A DNA stretch of 64,000 nt from NCBI GenBank assembly GCA_937887565.1, contig CALABS010000070.1:1-64000 (forward strand), in the 5' to 3' direction. Position numbers and translations under genes: made by a program. This document shows, one piece after another, positions 16,132-23,546 of this stretch. How positions within the stretch are numbered: the stretch's first letter is position 1; each line of letters starts with the position of its first letter. Below the pieces are notes generated by a model. That model saw nothing but the letters and a program-made list of their open reading frames with translations, ran no database searches and had not been told where the DNA came from. The stretch is from an uncultured Rhodospirillaceae bacterium (GTDB taxonomy: Bacteria > Pseudomonadota > Alphaproteobacteria > Rhodospirillales > Magnetospirillaceae).

Positions 16132-16567
16132 CGTCGGCCGCCCCCTGTTTCAGCGCTTCGACGAACGGCCTCAGCAGGGCGCTGATTTCGTCCCTCGGCA
16201 GGCCGGCATGCTCGGGACACAGCGCCAGATGCCACAAGTCGTCGCACACCTGCACGATTTCGCCGGGCCCGCCGCAGACGAGACATGTCCGGGAACTCAC
16301 CACCTCGGCTTCCCTCATCGGCCCGGTGAGGGCATCGCGCATGTCGCCGTCGGAAAAGTCGAAGACGAGATACGCTTTCCAGAAGCCGAATTTCTCGCCG
16401 CATTGCGAACAGCGGACGGTCCCGCCGCGGGGCAACGCCTCGACGGCGTCCGCCAACCGTTCGGCAATGCCGATCCAGCCCGGGTTCACGGCATGGCTGC
16501 CCTTGCGGAACAGCGGCCTCGCGAGCAGGGCACGGAGACGGCGACGGTACTCCTCGGGTTCGATCAT
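16115..16567 (-). CDS. Unknown zinc-ribbon protein
   Basis: A 150-residue protein starting at 16567, an ATGA overlap with the preceding gene. Cysteine pairs CSQC and CLVC, followed by a later C and a CPEH, suggest one or two zinc-binding knuckles. An N-terminal helical segment (PEEYRRRLRALLARPLF) precedes them. The family is not recognised. It lies in the middle of the tightly overlapping operon that runs from 18557 down to 15137. Confidence 0.68.
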   Translation of the reverse strand: MIEPEEYRRRLRALLARPLFRKGSHAVNPGWIGIAERLADAVEALPRGGTVRCSQCGEKFGFWKAYLVFDFSDGDMRDALTGPMREAEVVSSRTCLVCGGPGEIVQVCDDLWHLALCPEHAGLPRDEISALLRPFVEALKQGAADDGKPA

Positions 16568-17673
16568 CGGACTCCTCCACCGCCGACGAGGGGAACGCCG
16601 CGGTAAAGTTCCGAGATCGGGATTGCCAGACCGACCGCGGGGATTTCCAGCAGGGCATCCTCGTCCTGCTCCAAACCGTGATCCCATACCCACCCTTTCG
16701 GGGTCCGGGTCAGCGTCTGGATATGGGGGTGATCGTCGGCGAACAGGAACCGTTGCATGACGGACGGGATTTCGGCGACTGCCTTGAGCCTGCCGATGTC
16801 GTCGTCGAACACGGCCACCGGGTCGCTGGCCGAAGTCTGACCGGGGCTCCAGTTCCGGTCGACGACGACGGCAGGGCGGACCGCGTCGCCCGAGGCCGAG
16901 ACGATCGGCATCCCGACGAACACGCCAAATTCAGGCCCGAGCCGGGAACGGAAGGCGACGACGATGTTCTGTGCCACCAGGTCGGCGGCCGCCGTCCGAC
17001 GAAGGGCGGTGTCGGTACCGAGGCAGAGGACTTCCTTCGGCTTCGGGACATAGACCTCCCCGTCGCCCCTGATCCTCGGGGCGACCTTGCAGACCTCCTC
17101 GACATCGCCACGACGTTCGATGTACCAACCCGCCTCGTGGAGTTCGGAGTCGCCGGCACACCACGATGCAGGGACGGTGACCGTCGCCATCCCGCCCCTG
17201 ACACCGGTGTGGTGGACGGCCATGAGGAGCGACCCGGAGTCGCGGTCGGTCCCGTGGCTGTTTGCCATCTCCTCCACGAGCGAGAATTTGCACGGGATAC
17301 GGACGGCCACCTCGACTTCCCTCGCAGGCGTCACTGTCCGCAGATACCCCTCGGTCAGGTTCTCCGCCTCTTCGGCGGCGACGTCCTCCATGATCAGCGA
17401 CTTCGGATCGCGGTCGTCGATGTAGTTGTCGTAGACCTCGAACCCGCCGCCCTTTTCGACGGCGTAGAAACGGCGGCTGGCCTTCAGCAGGACATCCATC
17501 TTCGGCTGTCCGACCGTCGCACCGATCGGCAGTGCGGCACGCTCCTCGGCGGTCGCCACACGGAGGAGTCGGCAACGGCAGTACGGCTTGCCGCAGACGG
17601 CCACCTTGCCGGTCTCGACGAAGTCGAGATAGAGCCAACCGCAGGTAGGGCAGATCAGACGGTGCTCGGTCAT
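16564..17673 (-). CDS. Unknown protein with N-terminal zinc ribbon
   Basis: A 369-residue protein beginning RLICPTCGWLYLDF and then CGKPYCRCR, a zinc-ribbon-like N-terminus of about 35 residues. A large beta-rich body follows, with no motif I can place. The start at 17673 overlaps the stop of the upstream gene by four bases. It is the second gene of the five-gene operon. The shared zinc-ribbon features with the next gene suggest nucleic-acid or protein binding, but this is only an inference. Confidence 0.7.
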   Translation of the reverse strand: MTEHRLICPTCGWLYLDFVETGKVAVCGKPYCRCRLLRVATAEERAALPIGATVGQPKMDVLLKASRRFYAVEKGGGFEVYDNYIDDRDPKSLIMEDVAAEEAENLTEGYLRTVTPAREVEVAVRIPCKFSLVEEMANSHGTDRDSGSLLMAVHHTGVRGGMATVTVPASWCAGDSELHEAGWYIERRGDVEEVCKVAPRIRGDGEVYVPKPKEVLCLGTDTALRRTAAADLVAQNIVVAFRSRLGPEFGVFVGMPIVSASGDAVRPAVVVDRNWSPGQTSASDPVAVFDDDIGRLKAVAEIPSVMQRFLFADDHPHIQTLTRTPKGWVWDHGLEQDEDALLEIPAVGLAIPISELYRGVPLVGGGGVR

Positions 17674-18557
17674 GCCCGCACCCCCAGCCTGTAATAACGC
17701 GACGTCGTCCGCGCCCAACCGATCCGCTCATCGACCCAGATGAGCGGGGAAGACCGCCCGAGGCGGTCGTCGTCGAGGCTCGGATGGCCGGTCACGAGGT
17801 CGGCGGTCAGGACCTCCCTGTCACCGAATTCGGCGATCCTCCAGCCATGCACGGTCGGACAAGCCTCCGAGGACGGCATGAAACCGTCGGGGGCAGTGCG
17901 GGCCGCCCCGGCGGGGATCGCGAGGATTGCCTCGGCGACCTCCCGCTCCCCGGGGGTCAGCGACGGCAGGTCGCCCCTCAGCCATTCCCTGACGGAGGCA
18001 AGGACGCCGTGTGCGGCCTCGCGGAGGTTCTCCCGCCCGACCTTCGATCCGGCCAGCGCCACCGCCTGACCCGCCGGCGACATCGAAGGGATCCGAGGGT
18101 CGACGGGTTCCAGGACGACGCCTGCAACCTCCAGCCGCTCGTCGCCGTCCCACGGAAACGGGCCGCTGACGTCGTGTAGCCGGGGTCGACCGCTGAGCCC
18201 GAGGACGAACTCTGCGACGACCATGGGGATCGCCATGTTCCTGCCATGCAGGCGGCAAAGGGCGGCGGCGGTCTCGAATGGCGGCGGAACGAGTTCGCGG
18301 ACACCGGCCATGAAGGCGACCGGATGGGCCATGGCGTAGACGCCCGGGGTGAGCCGTCGGGCCATCCCCGCCCGCAGGAGCCCTTTGAACCCCTTGCGGT
18401 GCTCCTCGCCGATGTCCGGCGTCGCTACGGCCCGGACGTCGAGCCGCTCGTCGAAGCCGAGGACGGCTCGGAGAAAAGCGTGTGTTTTTCCCATCGTCAG
18501 CTTCCGCTCGGCGGGAGCCTCCGCAAGCCGGACGATGTTGCCGAATTTGTCGTCCAT
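17670..18557 (-). CDS. Unknown protein, first gene of five-gene operon
   Basis: A 295-residue protein. An early stretch (HRKGFKGLLRAGMARRLTPGVYAMAHPVAF) looks like a winged-helix-type fold, as in AbiEi-like N-termini, but the match is weak. The central part contains GPFPWDGDERLEVAGVVLEP and the C-terminus ends GWARTTSRYYRLGVRA. The promoter should lie in the 126-base gap shared with the divergent beta-helix gene. No GTGAGTCAC or CATG array is seen there, unlike several other operons of this block. Confidence 0.7.
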   Translation of the reverse strand: MDDKFGNIVRLAEAPAERKLTMGKTHAFLRAVLGFDERLDVRAVATPDIGEEHRKGFKGLLRAGMARRLTPGVYAMAHPVAFMAGVRELVPPPFETAAALCRLHGRNMAIPMVVAEFVLGLSGRPRLHDVSGPFPWDGDERLEVAGVVLEPVDPRIPSMSPAGQAVALAGSKVGRENLREAAHGVLASVREWLRGDLPSLTPGEREVAEAILAIPAGAARTAPDGFMPSSEACPTVHGWRIAEFGDREVLTADLVTGHPSLDDDRLGRSSPLIWVDERIGWARTTSRYYRLGVRA

Positions 18558-18683
18558 GTGCCCCTCTCCGACGATGGAGCGGGAATCCTACATGGATCCG
18601 GAATCCTCCGGAGCCCGGCAAAATCCGAAGTCCTTTGCATCCTTCCGTCCGACACTGTCCCCAGACAGACATCGGAGGTGGAG

Positions 18684-19178
18684 ATGGCGAGGACCTTCGA
18701 CTTCGGCGACGGCAACGGTCCCGTTCCGGCCCACAGGCACGTCAACCCGGACGGCAGCGAGGGCGGCTGGGTGGCGGACACGGCAACCAGCGAGCCGACG
18801 GCGCACATCGGGCCGGGCGCAAGAATCTTCGGGAACGCGAGGGTCGACGAGAACGCGATGGTTTTCGAGAACGCGATGGTTTCCGGGGACGCGAGGATCG
18901 GCGGGGACGCAATGGTTTTCGGGGACGCGATGGTTTTCGGGGACGCAAGGATTGGCTGGAACGCGAAGGTCTTCGGGAGCGCGAGGATCGGCGGGAACGC
19001 GAGGGTCGGCGGGGACGCGAAGGTCTTCGGGGACACGAGGGTCCACGGTGACGCCTTGGTTCAAGGGCGGGCGTTGATTTGCGGAGAGGCAGAAATTTGC
19101 GGTAACGCAGTCATCGACAGCGGCGAGTGGGAGACCGTCATCGAGACCACGCCGGATGCCGGCTGGCTGAGGATATGA
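18684..19178 (+). CDS. Hexapeptide-repeat beta-helix protein, short paralog
   Basis: A 164-residue protein with GGAGGTGGAG ahead of the ATG at 18684. Residues 1-35 form a cap (FDFGDGNGPVPAHRH, then GGWVADTA). About 16 short repeats follow of the type (N/D)A(R/M)(I/V)xG, as in left-handed parallel beta-helices such as YdcK or bacterial acyltransferases. The DNA repeats are almost identical (18-bp GGGGACGCGATGGTTTTC-like units), which shows recent expansion. No acyltransferase catalytic His is evident, so a structural role is more likely. It shares its cap and repeat type with the protein at 25465-26298. Confidence 0.8.
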   Translation: MARTFDFGDGNGPVPAHRHVNPDGSEGGWVADTATSEPTAHIGPGARIFGNARVDENAMVFENAMVSGDARIGGDAMVFGDAMVFGDARIGWNAKVFGSARIGGNARVGGDAKVFGDTRVHGDALVQGRALICGEAEICGNAVIDSGEWETVIETTPDAGWLRI

Positions 19179-19181
19179 CCG

Positions 19182-19805
19182 TCAGATCCTGTCGACCACC
19201 TTCCGTTTTGCGTCGCTTGAACCTTCGATGTAACCCTGCGTCGTCTTCAGGTCGCGGTGGCCGGCGAGTTGCTGCACGTCCCTCAGAGACCCGCCCACCG
19301 ACACTATTTCCCTTGCCGCCATGGTGATAAAAGTGCGTCGGCCCGAGTGCGACGAACAACCCTCGAAGCCCATGGTGACGTACAGCCGCCCGAACCACTT
19401 CACCACCGAATGCGGGCTCATCGGTTTCAGCTTCGGGCGGCCACCTTCCTCGCCTGCGGCGTATCCGCCCCGCTCGCTGTAGACCACGGGCTCGTCCGGC
19501 GTGGGCCGCATTTTCCTGCGGAGGGTATCCAGTTCCTTCCGCAGTTGCTTCCCCATCGGGATCGTCCGGCCGGAACGCTTCTTGGCGATCGCATCCGGCA
19601 ATTCGATGGCGTCGGCGACGTATCCTTCGGAATCCGACACCATTGACCACCTCAACTGAGCGATCTCGGCCGCCCTGAGGCCGGCCTTGCAGCTGAGCAT
19701 GAACATGGTCCGGTCACGTTCCGGATTCCGCGAGTTCGACGCCAGCCACGATAGCACCACCTCTGGTTGTAACTTGTTTAGAACCTTTGCCTGCCTGCCC
19801 GCCAT
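19182..19805 (-). CDS. Tyrosine recombinase, short form
   Basis: A 207-residue site-specific recombinase containing only the catalytic domain. Arg44 (AGLRAAEI), His153-x-x-Arg156 (SSHSGRRTF), His183 (LAGHRD) and nucleophile Tyr192 (TTQGYI) are all present. The N-terminal SAM-like DNA-binding domain of normal integrases is missing, as in some compact or shufflon-type enzymes. It is convergent with the beta-helix gene, with 3 bases between their ends. It could excise the element, or act on the inverted cassettes at 22.8-23.3 kb. The substrate is unknown. Confidence 0.87.
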   Translation of the reverse strand: MAGRQAKVLNKLQPEVVLSWLASNSRNPERDRTMFMLSCKAGLRAAEIAQLRWSMVSDSEGYVADAIELPDAIAKKRSGRTIPMGKQLRKELDTLRRKMRPTPDEPVVYSERGGYAAGEEGGRPKLKPMSPHSVVKWFGRLYVTMGFEGCSSHSGRRTFITMAAREIVSVGGSLRDVQQLAGHRDLKTTQGYIEGSSDAKRKVVDRI

Positions 19806-19989
19806 GGTACAAAACCTCCCATTTCCCGCAGAAAGTACCCATGAATCCTTGTAGCGCGCCTTTCGGCCGCCGGGAGCCCCTTGGCGCGTGCGGTTTTGCG
19901 GGGAATCCGCCTTGGTATGTTTTCGAGAAAATCTACCAAGAGGCCGAACTGGTCGGATTCCGGTCTAAGCTGCCTGCATTCGCAGGCCG

Positions 19990-20130
19990 ATAGCAGATAA
20001 CGATAACGACAGTTATGTAATCTGCTATTCGTTATCCGCTATCCAACTTCATGTCCGGGCAATTCACCCGGGAATCCGATTGATATAACGGATCACGGAT
20101 TGCGGATAACATTTCACCGTCATCGTTATC
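19990..20130. promoter_or_regulatory. AT-rich operator-like region upstream of kfrA with GATAACG/CGTTATC repeats
   Basis: ATAGCAGAT at 19990-19998 is repeated inverted at 20030-20038. GATAACG occurs at 19996 and 20002, CGTTATC at 20040 and 20124, and GGATAAC at 20104. The whole gap 19806-20196 has no gene and is clearly AT-richer than its surroundings. KfrA proteins bind repeats in their own promoters, so this is a probable KfrA operator. It could also be a recombinase site for the adjacent integrase. Confidence 0.6.
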
Positions 20131-20196
20131 TTGGTCCTTGACGTCGATTCCGGTCGTCGACACGCTATACACGTCGACGTTGCGGAGGAGGCTGTC

Positions 20197-21021
20197 ATGG
20201 ACGTCCGGTTGGTCACTGAGGAAAACGTTTTCGCCGCGTGCGACTCGCTGGTCGCCAGCGGGCGGAAGCCCAGCTATCGCTCCATCATCGAGGAGCTCGG
20301 CGGCGGCAGCCCAAACGACATCAAGCCGTTCTTCACGGCATGGAAGCTCCGCAACCAGGCGGCCACCGCCGAGATGGCCGAGCCCGAGCCGCCGGCCCTG
20401 CCTCGGCTTCAGGAAGAGGCTCCCGCCCTCGTGCCGGTGATCGAAACGCTCGCCGCTTCCCTGCTCAGGACGATGGCCGCGTCGACCGAGGCCATGAAGG
20501 CCGAATACGAAGGCAAGATCGCGACCGTTCAGGAGGGTGTCGAAGCCCGCCTGTTTCAGGTCCGCCACGAAGCGGACGAGACTGTCAGGTCCATCCGCGA
20601 GGAAGCCGCCGTCGAGGTCGCCGCTTTGCACGAGTCGGAAGCCGTCCTCATCGAAGAGCGGGACACGCTGGACGCCCGCGTTCGCGAGCTTGAGGCCGCC
20701 CGCGACGCCCTCTCCACCGAGGTCGCGGACTTGAAGGAAGCGAACGCCCGCCTCGTACAGGAGCAGGCGCTCGAACGGGAGTCGCTGACCGGGCTCGGCC
20801 ATCAGCTCGCGACGGCGGAGCGGGCAGCCAAGGACTTGAGGGTTGAACTGAAGGCTCATAAGGAAGTGGCGATCCGTCTGGAGTCCGAGAAGGCGAGCCT
20901 CCTCGCCCTCGTCGACGGGCTTCGGGGCGACATGTCGAAGGAACGCGAACGCAACGACGCCCTCCACACCCGCGTCGAGGAACTGGTGGCCGCGCTGGCG
21001 GCGGCAAAGGCGGCGGCGTGA
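20197..21021 (+). CDS. kfrA: KfrA-like DNA-binding coiled-coil protein
   Basis: A 274-residue protein. The N-terminal 60 residues match the KfrA DNA-binding domain: VFAACDSLVASGRKPSYRSI, then ELGGGSPNDIKPFFTAWK. The remainder, from about residue 90, is a long alanine/glutamate-rich coiled coil. KfrA is a plasmid-borne autoregulator that aids partition by forming a scaffold with ParA/ParB-type systems. CGGAGGAGG precedes the ATG at 20197. Its presence with ParA nearby points to a plasmid ancestry for block A. Confidence 0.82.
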   Translation: MDVRLVTEENVFAACDSLVASGRKPSYRSIIEELGGGSPNDIKPFFTAWKLRNQAATAEMAEPEPPALPRLQEEAPALVPVIETLAASLLRTMAASTEAMKAEYEGKIATVQEGVEARLFQVRHEADETVRSIREEAAVEVAALHESEAVLIEERDTLDARVRELEAARDALSTEVADLKEANARLVQEQALERESLTGLGHQLATAERAAKDLRVELKAHKEVAIRLESEKASLLALVDGLRGDMSKERERNDALHTRVEELVAALAAAKAAA

Positions 21022-21233
21022 GCGGGCCGCCCGACGCCCTTTCCACTGCGGTACGCCCGACCGTGACTCACGCCCTCGACCGCGCGTTCGAGGCCTATAA
21101 GGAAGAGGCTGACCGATTGGAAGGCGAGATCGTGACGCTGTTTGCGGCGCTCGAACAGGCCAAGGACGAACGCCGCGCGCTCACGGAAGTCATCGCGGGC
21201 TTGGCTGATCGCCGGTACATCCGCCGCGACTGA
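21018..21233 (+). CDS. Small coiled-coil protein overlapping kfrA
   Basis: A 71-residue protein starting with GTG that overlaps the kfrA stop codon by four bases, which supports coupled translation. Residues 20-60 form one heptad-like helix (RAFEAYKEEADRLEGEIVTL). A perfect GTGACTCAC lies inside the gene at 21063-21071, near residue 16. It may partner KfrA through its coiled coil. The 3' part overlaps the end of an opposing reading frame. Confidence 0.6.
   Translation: MSGPPDALSTAVRPTVTHALDRAFEAYKEEADRLEGEIVTLFAALEQAKDERRALTEVIAGLADRRYIRRD
21063..21071. promoter_or_regulatory. GTGACTCAC element inside the kfrA operon
   Basis: A perfect copy of the dispersed 9-mer (GANTC centre) located within the small coiled-coil gene, about 42 bases after the kfrA stop. 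Confidence 0.45.
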
Positions 21234-21409
21234 TCAGCGGCGCCTGACATGACAGAGCTTATGCGCGAGGCCAAGTGTCGCCCCGCCCGCGAAGCCGCCG
21301 TCATTTCCGCGAGGGCCTCCCTGTCAGCTCCGATGCCTGCCTTCAGCCGGGCAACCTCGGCTTCCGCCGCCTCCCTCATGGCGATGGCACGGGCGATCTT
21401 CTCCCTCAC
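21095..21409 (-). CDS. Small helical protein, last of the parA operon
   Basis: The frame starts with GTG at 21409, overlapping the stop of the preceding gene (GTGA), as throughout this operon. The first 45 residues form a charged helix (REKIARAIAMREAAEAEVARL). The last 46 residues are encoded antisense to the small coiled-coil gene on the other strand and may not be conserved. Either the two genes really overlap tail to tail, or this one ends earlier in relatives. Function unknown. Confidence 0.4.
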   Translation of the reverse strand: MREKIARAIAMREAAEAEVARLKAGIGADREALAEMTAASRAGRHLASRISSVMSGAADQSRRMYRRSAKPAMTSVSARRSSLACSSAANSVTISPSNRSASSL

Positions 21410-21782
21410 GGGAGCCGATCTCCGTCGGGCCGGCGCATCGGCTTCCAGTTCGGCTCCGACGCCAGGTCCAGTCCCAGCCCGGCCTCGGTGATGCGGAGGG
21501 AATGCGGGGCCTCGCCGGCCAGCAATCCGCGCTTGATGAGACCTCTCCCGAATCCACGAGCCCTTCGCGTTGCAGCACGTTGCGGAGCAGGTCGGGATTC
21601 GAACCGTCGAAGTGCCTCACCCCGATGGGACCGTACTCGATCCATCGCCAGACGCTGGCTGGCGGGCCTCCGATCCGTCCCCGTGCCACGGCCTCCCTCG
21701 ATAGGTCTCCGTCATAGGCGGCCAGAAGGTAAGCGCGCTGGCGGGCATTGAGGCCTTCGGCACACCGTTCCCAAACGTTCAT
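21406..21782 (-). pseudogene. Frameshifted small gene in the parA operon
   Basis: The start at 21782 overlaps the stop of the ribbon-helix-helix gene (ATGA). The first 75 residues read sensibly in one frame (NVWERCAEGLNARQRAYLLA ... LRNVLQREGLVDSG). The sensible continuation (RGLIKRGLLAGEAP ... LRITEAGLGLDLASEPN) is in another frame, joined at about 21560 by a shift equal to one missing base. The combined protein would be about 125 residues and helix-rich, like small plasmid-encoded HTH proteins. A sequencing error or programmed frameshift is possible. Confidence 0.55.
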
Positions 21783-22051
21783 TTCTTCGTCCGTGCTCCG
21801 GGATTCCCAACCGGCGGCTCGCCCCACTCCCCGAGGAGGGAATTGATCGCAGTCACCAGGGCATCCTGGATGGTCAGGTCGCGGAGGTCGGAGAGGCAGC
21901 GGAGTCGCTTCGCGTCCCTCAGCATGAGCCTGACCTGAAGGTGGCGGTGGCCCGCCGCGTCCTCGGCCTCGGCCAGTTGCTGGCAGTCACCCGCCTTCGC
22001 CTTCTTCAGAAAGCCCTGCAGCAGGGCGCCGCCGTCCGGTTTCTTCGTCAT
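21779..22051 (-). CDS. Ribbon-helix-helix protein, probable ParA partner
   Basis: A 90-residue protein. Residues 37-75 fit a ribbon-helix-helix fold: strand HLQVRLML, helix DAKRLRCLSDLRD, turn, helix IQDALVTAINSLLGEWG. The N-terminal 35 residues are basic and probably flexible, as in ParG, where such a tail stimulates ParA. It starts 7 bases after parA on the same strand. This size and position fit the centromere-binding partner of a type Ib partition system. The CATG array upstream of parA is the natural candidate binding site. Confidence 0.68.
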   Translation of the reverse strand: MTKKPDGGALLQGFLKKAKAGDCQQLAEAEDAAGHRHLQVRLMLRDAKRLRCLSDLRDLTIQDALVTAINSLLGEWGEPPVGNPGARTKK

Positions 22052-22058
22052 TCGCCAC

Positions 22059-22682
22059 TCACGATTCGATAAGGTTGAGGATCGCCCCGCAGAGGGCGTT
22101 GAGTTCCGCAGTGGCTTCGCTCCTGCTGTCGAGCTCGGCGGGGGACAATCCCCTCGCCGCCGCGTACTGCCAGACCATCCTCCGATGGAGGACGCCGAGG
22201 AGCGGGAGTCCCATCTCGGCGACTGCCACCTTCGCTTCCGCGATGGCGATGGTGTTCGGGATCGCGCAATTCAGAACCACGCCGCCACGCCGGCCAGCCG
22301 CCTTGACCGAACCGACGGCCGAGGAAAGCGCATGGAGATCGAAGGCTGACGGCAGGCTCGGCAGAACGATCACGTCCGCCACCTCGATCGCGCCGGCCAG
22401 GGCGGCGTCGCTGTGGGGCGGAGTGTCGACGACAGTCACGGCGACACCCGAAGCACCCATCCGACGGAGGTCCTCGCGCAGCGTCGCCGGGCGGGAGCGG
22501 ACGCCGAGCACCTTGGCCCTCTCGTCGCCGCGAGCCGCCGCCCATGCCGATGCAGAACCTTGGGGATCCAGGTCCAGGATGCCCGTGGGGACGTCCCCGG
22601 CCGCGAGGTAGCCCGCGATGGCCGTCGAAATCGTGGTCTTGCCGGATCCGCCCTTCCGGGTGACGACGGCGATCGTGGGCAT
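22059..22682 (-). CDS. parA: ParA-family partition ATPase
   Basis: A 207-residue ATPase with a deviant Walker A, KGGSGKTT at residues 10-17, a DLDPQGSASAW motif and VVDTPPHSDAALAGAIEVAD. It lacks an N-terminal HTH, so it is the short ParA type (Ib) that relies on a small ribbon-helix-helix partner. The partner lies immediately downstream. GGAGAGA precedes the start. Five CATG units and a GTGAGTCAC occupy the 100 bases upstream, a likely operator and centromere. It should segregate or stabilise the element if the element exists as a circle. Confidence 0.9.
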   Translation of the reverse strand: MPTIAVVTRKGGSGKTTISTAIAGYLAAGDVPTGILDLDPQGSASAWAAARGDERAKVLGVRSRPATLREDLRRMGASGVAVTVVDTPPHSDAALAGAIEVADVIVLPSLPSAFDLHALSSAVGSVKAAGRRGGVVLNCAIPNTIAIAEAKVAVAEMGLPLLGVLHRRMVWQYAAARGLSPAELDSRSEATAELNALCGAILNLIES

Positions 22683-22693
22683 AACGGTCTCTC

Positions 22694-22783
22694 CATGAAC
22701 TCATGCATCCATGACCCCATGCGGTCATGGATGAATCCTGGCGCGCCGCCGAGTCGACGTCAGCTGGTAAATTCGTGAGTCAC
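22694..22783. promoter_or_regulatory. Five-unit CATG array and GTGAGTCAC upstream of parA
   Basis: CATG at 22694, 22702, 22710, 22718 and 22726, the longest array with strict 8-bp period, beginning 12 bases from the parA start. A perfect GTGAGTCAC is at 22775-22783, with CGACGTCAGC (TGACGTC on the other strand) between them. This resembles plasmid partition sites that double as operators. Confidence 0.7.
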
Positions 22784-22790
22784 AAAGAAG

Positions 22791-22818
22791 CCGCCGTCAG
22801 GATTTCGACCGACGGCGG
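22791..22818 (-). terminator. Hairpin terminator of the minus-strand cassette
   Basis: CCGCCGTC at 22791-22798 pairs with GACGGCGG at 22811-22818. On the minus strand the hairpin is followed by CTTCTTTG, a weak T-rich tail. It lies 21 bases after the stop of the minus-strand remnant. Confidence 0.5.
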
Positions 22819-22839
22819 TTCAGGCCGGATAATCCTGCT

Positions 22840-23078
22840 TCACTGGCACCAGTAGCTGGTCACAGTGACCATCTCGGCCCTGCAAACGCCGTTGATGATG
22901 CGATCGCATCCGGTAATGGCCCCACTGGAACAGCGGCCCGGAGAAGGGCGTGCCGTCCCCCAACATCCCGACCAGTACCTAGTCTCCCATCCATCGGCGT
23001 CCCAGGTCCTTGCACTGACCGGTGACGCCGCCGCTGTTCGTCGCGTTGGCGATCGTGTTTATGCACGAGAAGCCTCCG
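22840..23078 (-). pseudogene. C-terminal remnant of a PilV-like tip or fibre protein (minus cassette)
   Basis: Reading on the minus strand, one frame gives CINTIANATNSGGVTGQCKDLG and another continues with WETRYWSGCWG and ends GCDRIINGVCRAEMVTVTSY-WCQ. The join needs a frameshift near 22985. Cysteine-rich, Asn/Gly-rich tails of this type are typical of exchangeable C-terminal segments of PilV minor pilins or phage fibres. There is no start codon and no constant N-terminal part. A terminator hairpin follows. Confidence 0.5.
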
Positions 23079-23082
23079 CTCA

Positions 23083-23250
23083 GGCGACTTCTCCGACAAC
23101 GGGACAGGCGGAACGATCTCCCGCGTCGAAACCTACGCCACGAACTCGGGCGCGAACTGGCGGGTGTTCATCCGAGTCCGCACGGAGACGGGCTGGGTCA
23201 CGGTCAACAGCACCTACGGCCGCCTGACAGCCTTCGCCAAGTGCGCGTGA
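23083..23250 (+). pseudogene. Opposed C-terminal cassette remnant (plus strand)
   Basis: The plus frame gives SDNGTGGTISRVETYATNSG, then ANWRVFIRVRTETGWVTV and ends AFAKCA. It lacks any start and begins right where the minus-strand cassette begins in the opposite direction. Near-inverted 6-mers GAGAAG (23067) and CTTCTC (23088) sit at the head-to-head junction. The layout is that of two opposed shufflon cassettes without their constant gene. Confidence 0.45.
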
Positions 23251-23261
23251 GGAGCCATAGC

Positions 23262-23534
23262 ATGAAGAAGAATCCGCTCAGGAGCGTCCTGAACATCGCC
23301 GGCCTCATCGCCCTAGGCCTGTGCCCCATGCTCTTCCTCATGGCGGGAATGAAGGTCGTGGCAGCCGACGGCACGCTGCTCTGGGAGGCTCCGCGGCTCC
23401 CCGACGTCTCCGTCACCGTCGGGCGGATCCACCGGCCGGAAGCTGCGTATCTGACCGTTCCCCCGAACCGCCCGACCGCGAGGCCCAAGCCTGTCCGCAC
23501 CCCTCTCAGGCGGCCAGTCCACGTCGAAATCTGA
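23262..23534 (+). CDS. Small membrane-anchored protein
   Basis: A 90-residue protein. Residues 10-30 (LNIAGLIALGLCPMLFLMAG) form one membrane helix, and the remaining 60 residues are proline- and arginine-rich and probably periplasmic. It starts 11 bases after the plus cassette ends and precedes the PilM-like gene by 12 bases, so all three could be one transcript. The family is not recognised. The context suggests a pilus-assembly accessory. Confidence 0.6.
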   Translation: MKKNPLRSVLNIAGLIALGLCPMLFLMAGMKVVAADGTLLWEAPRLPDVSVTVGRIHRPEAAYLTVPPNRPTARPKPVRTPLRRPVHVEI

Positions 23535-23546
23535 CGGAGACCGACG

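Noticed and set aside
22865..23227. A 120-codon plus-strand frame across the shufflon-like remnant
   Set aside because: Composition is poor, and the pieces with Cys/Gly-rich tails are found in the other frames and strand.
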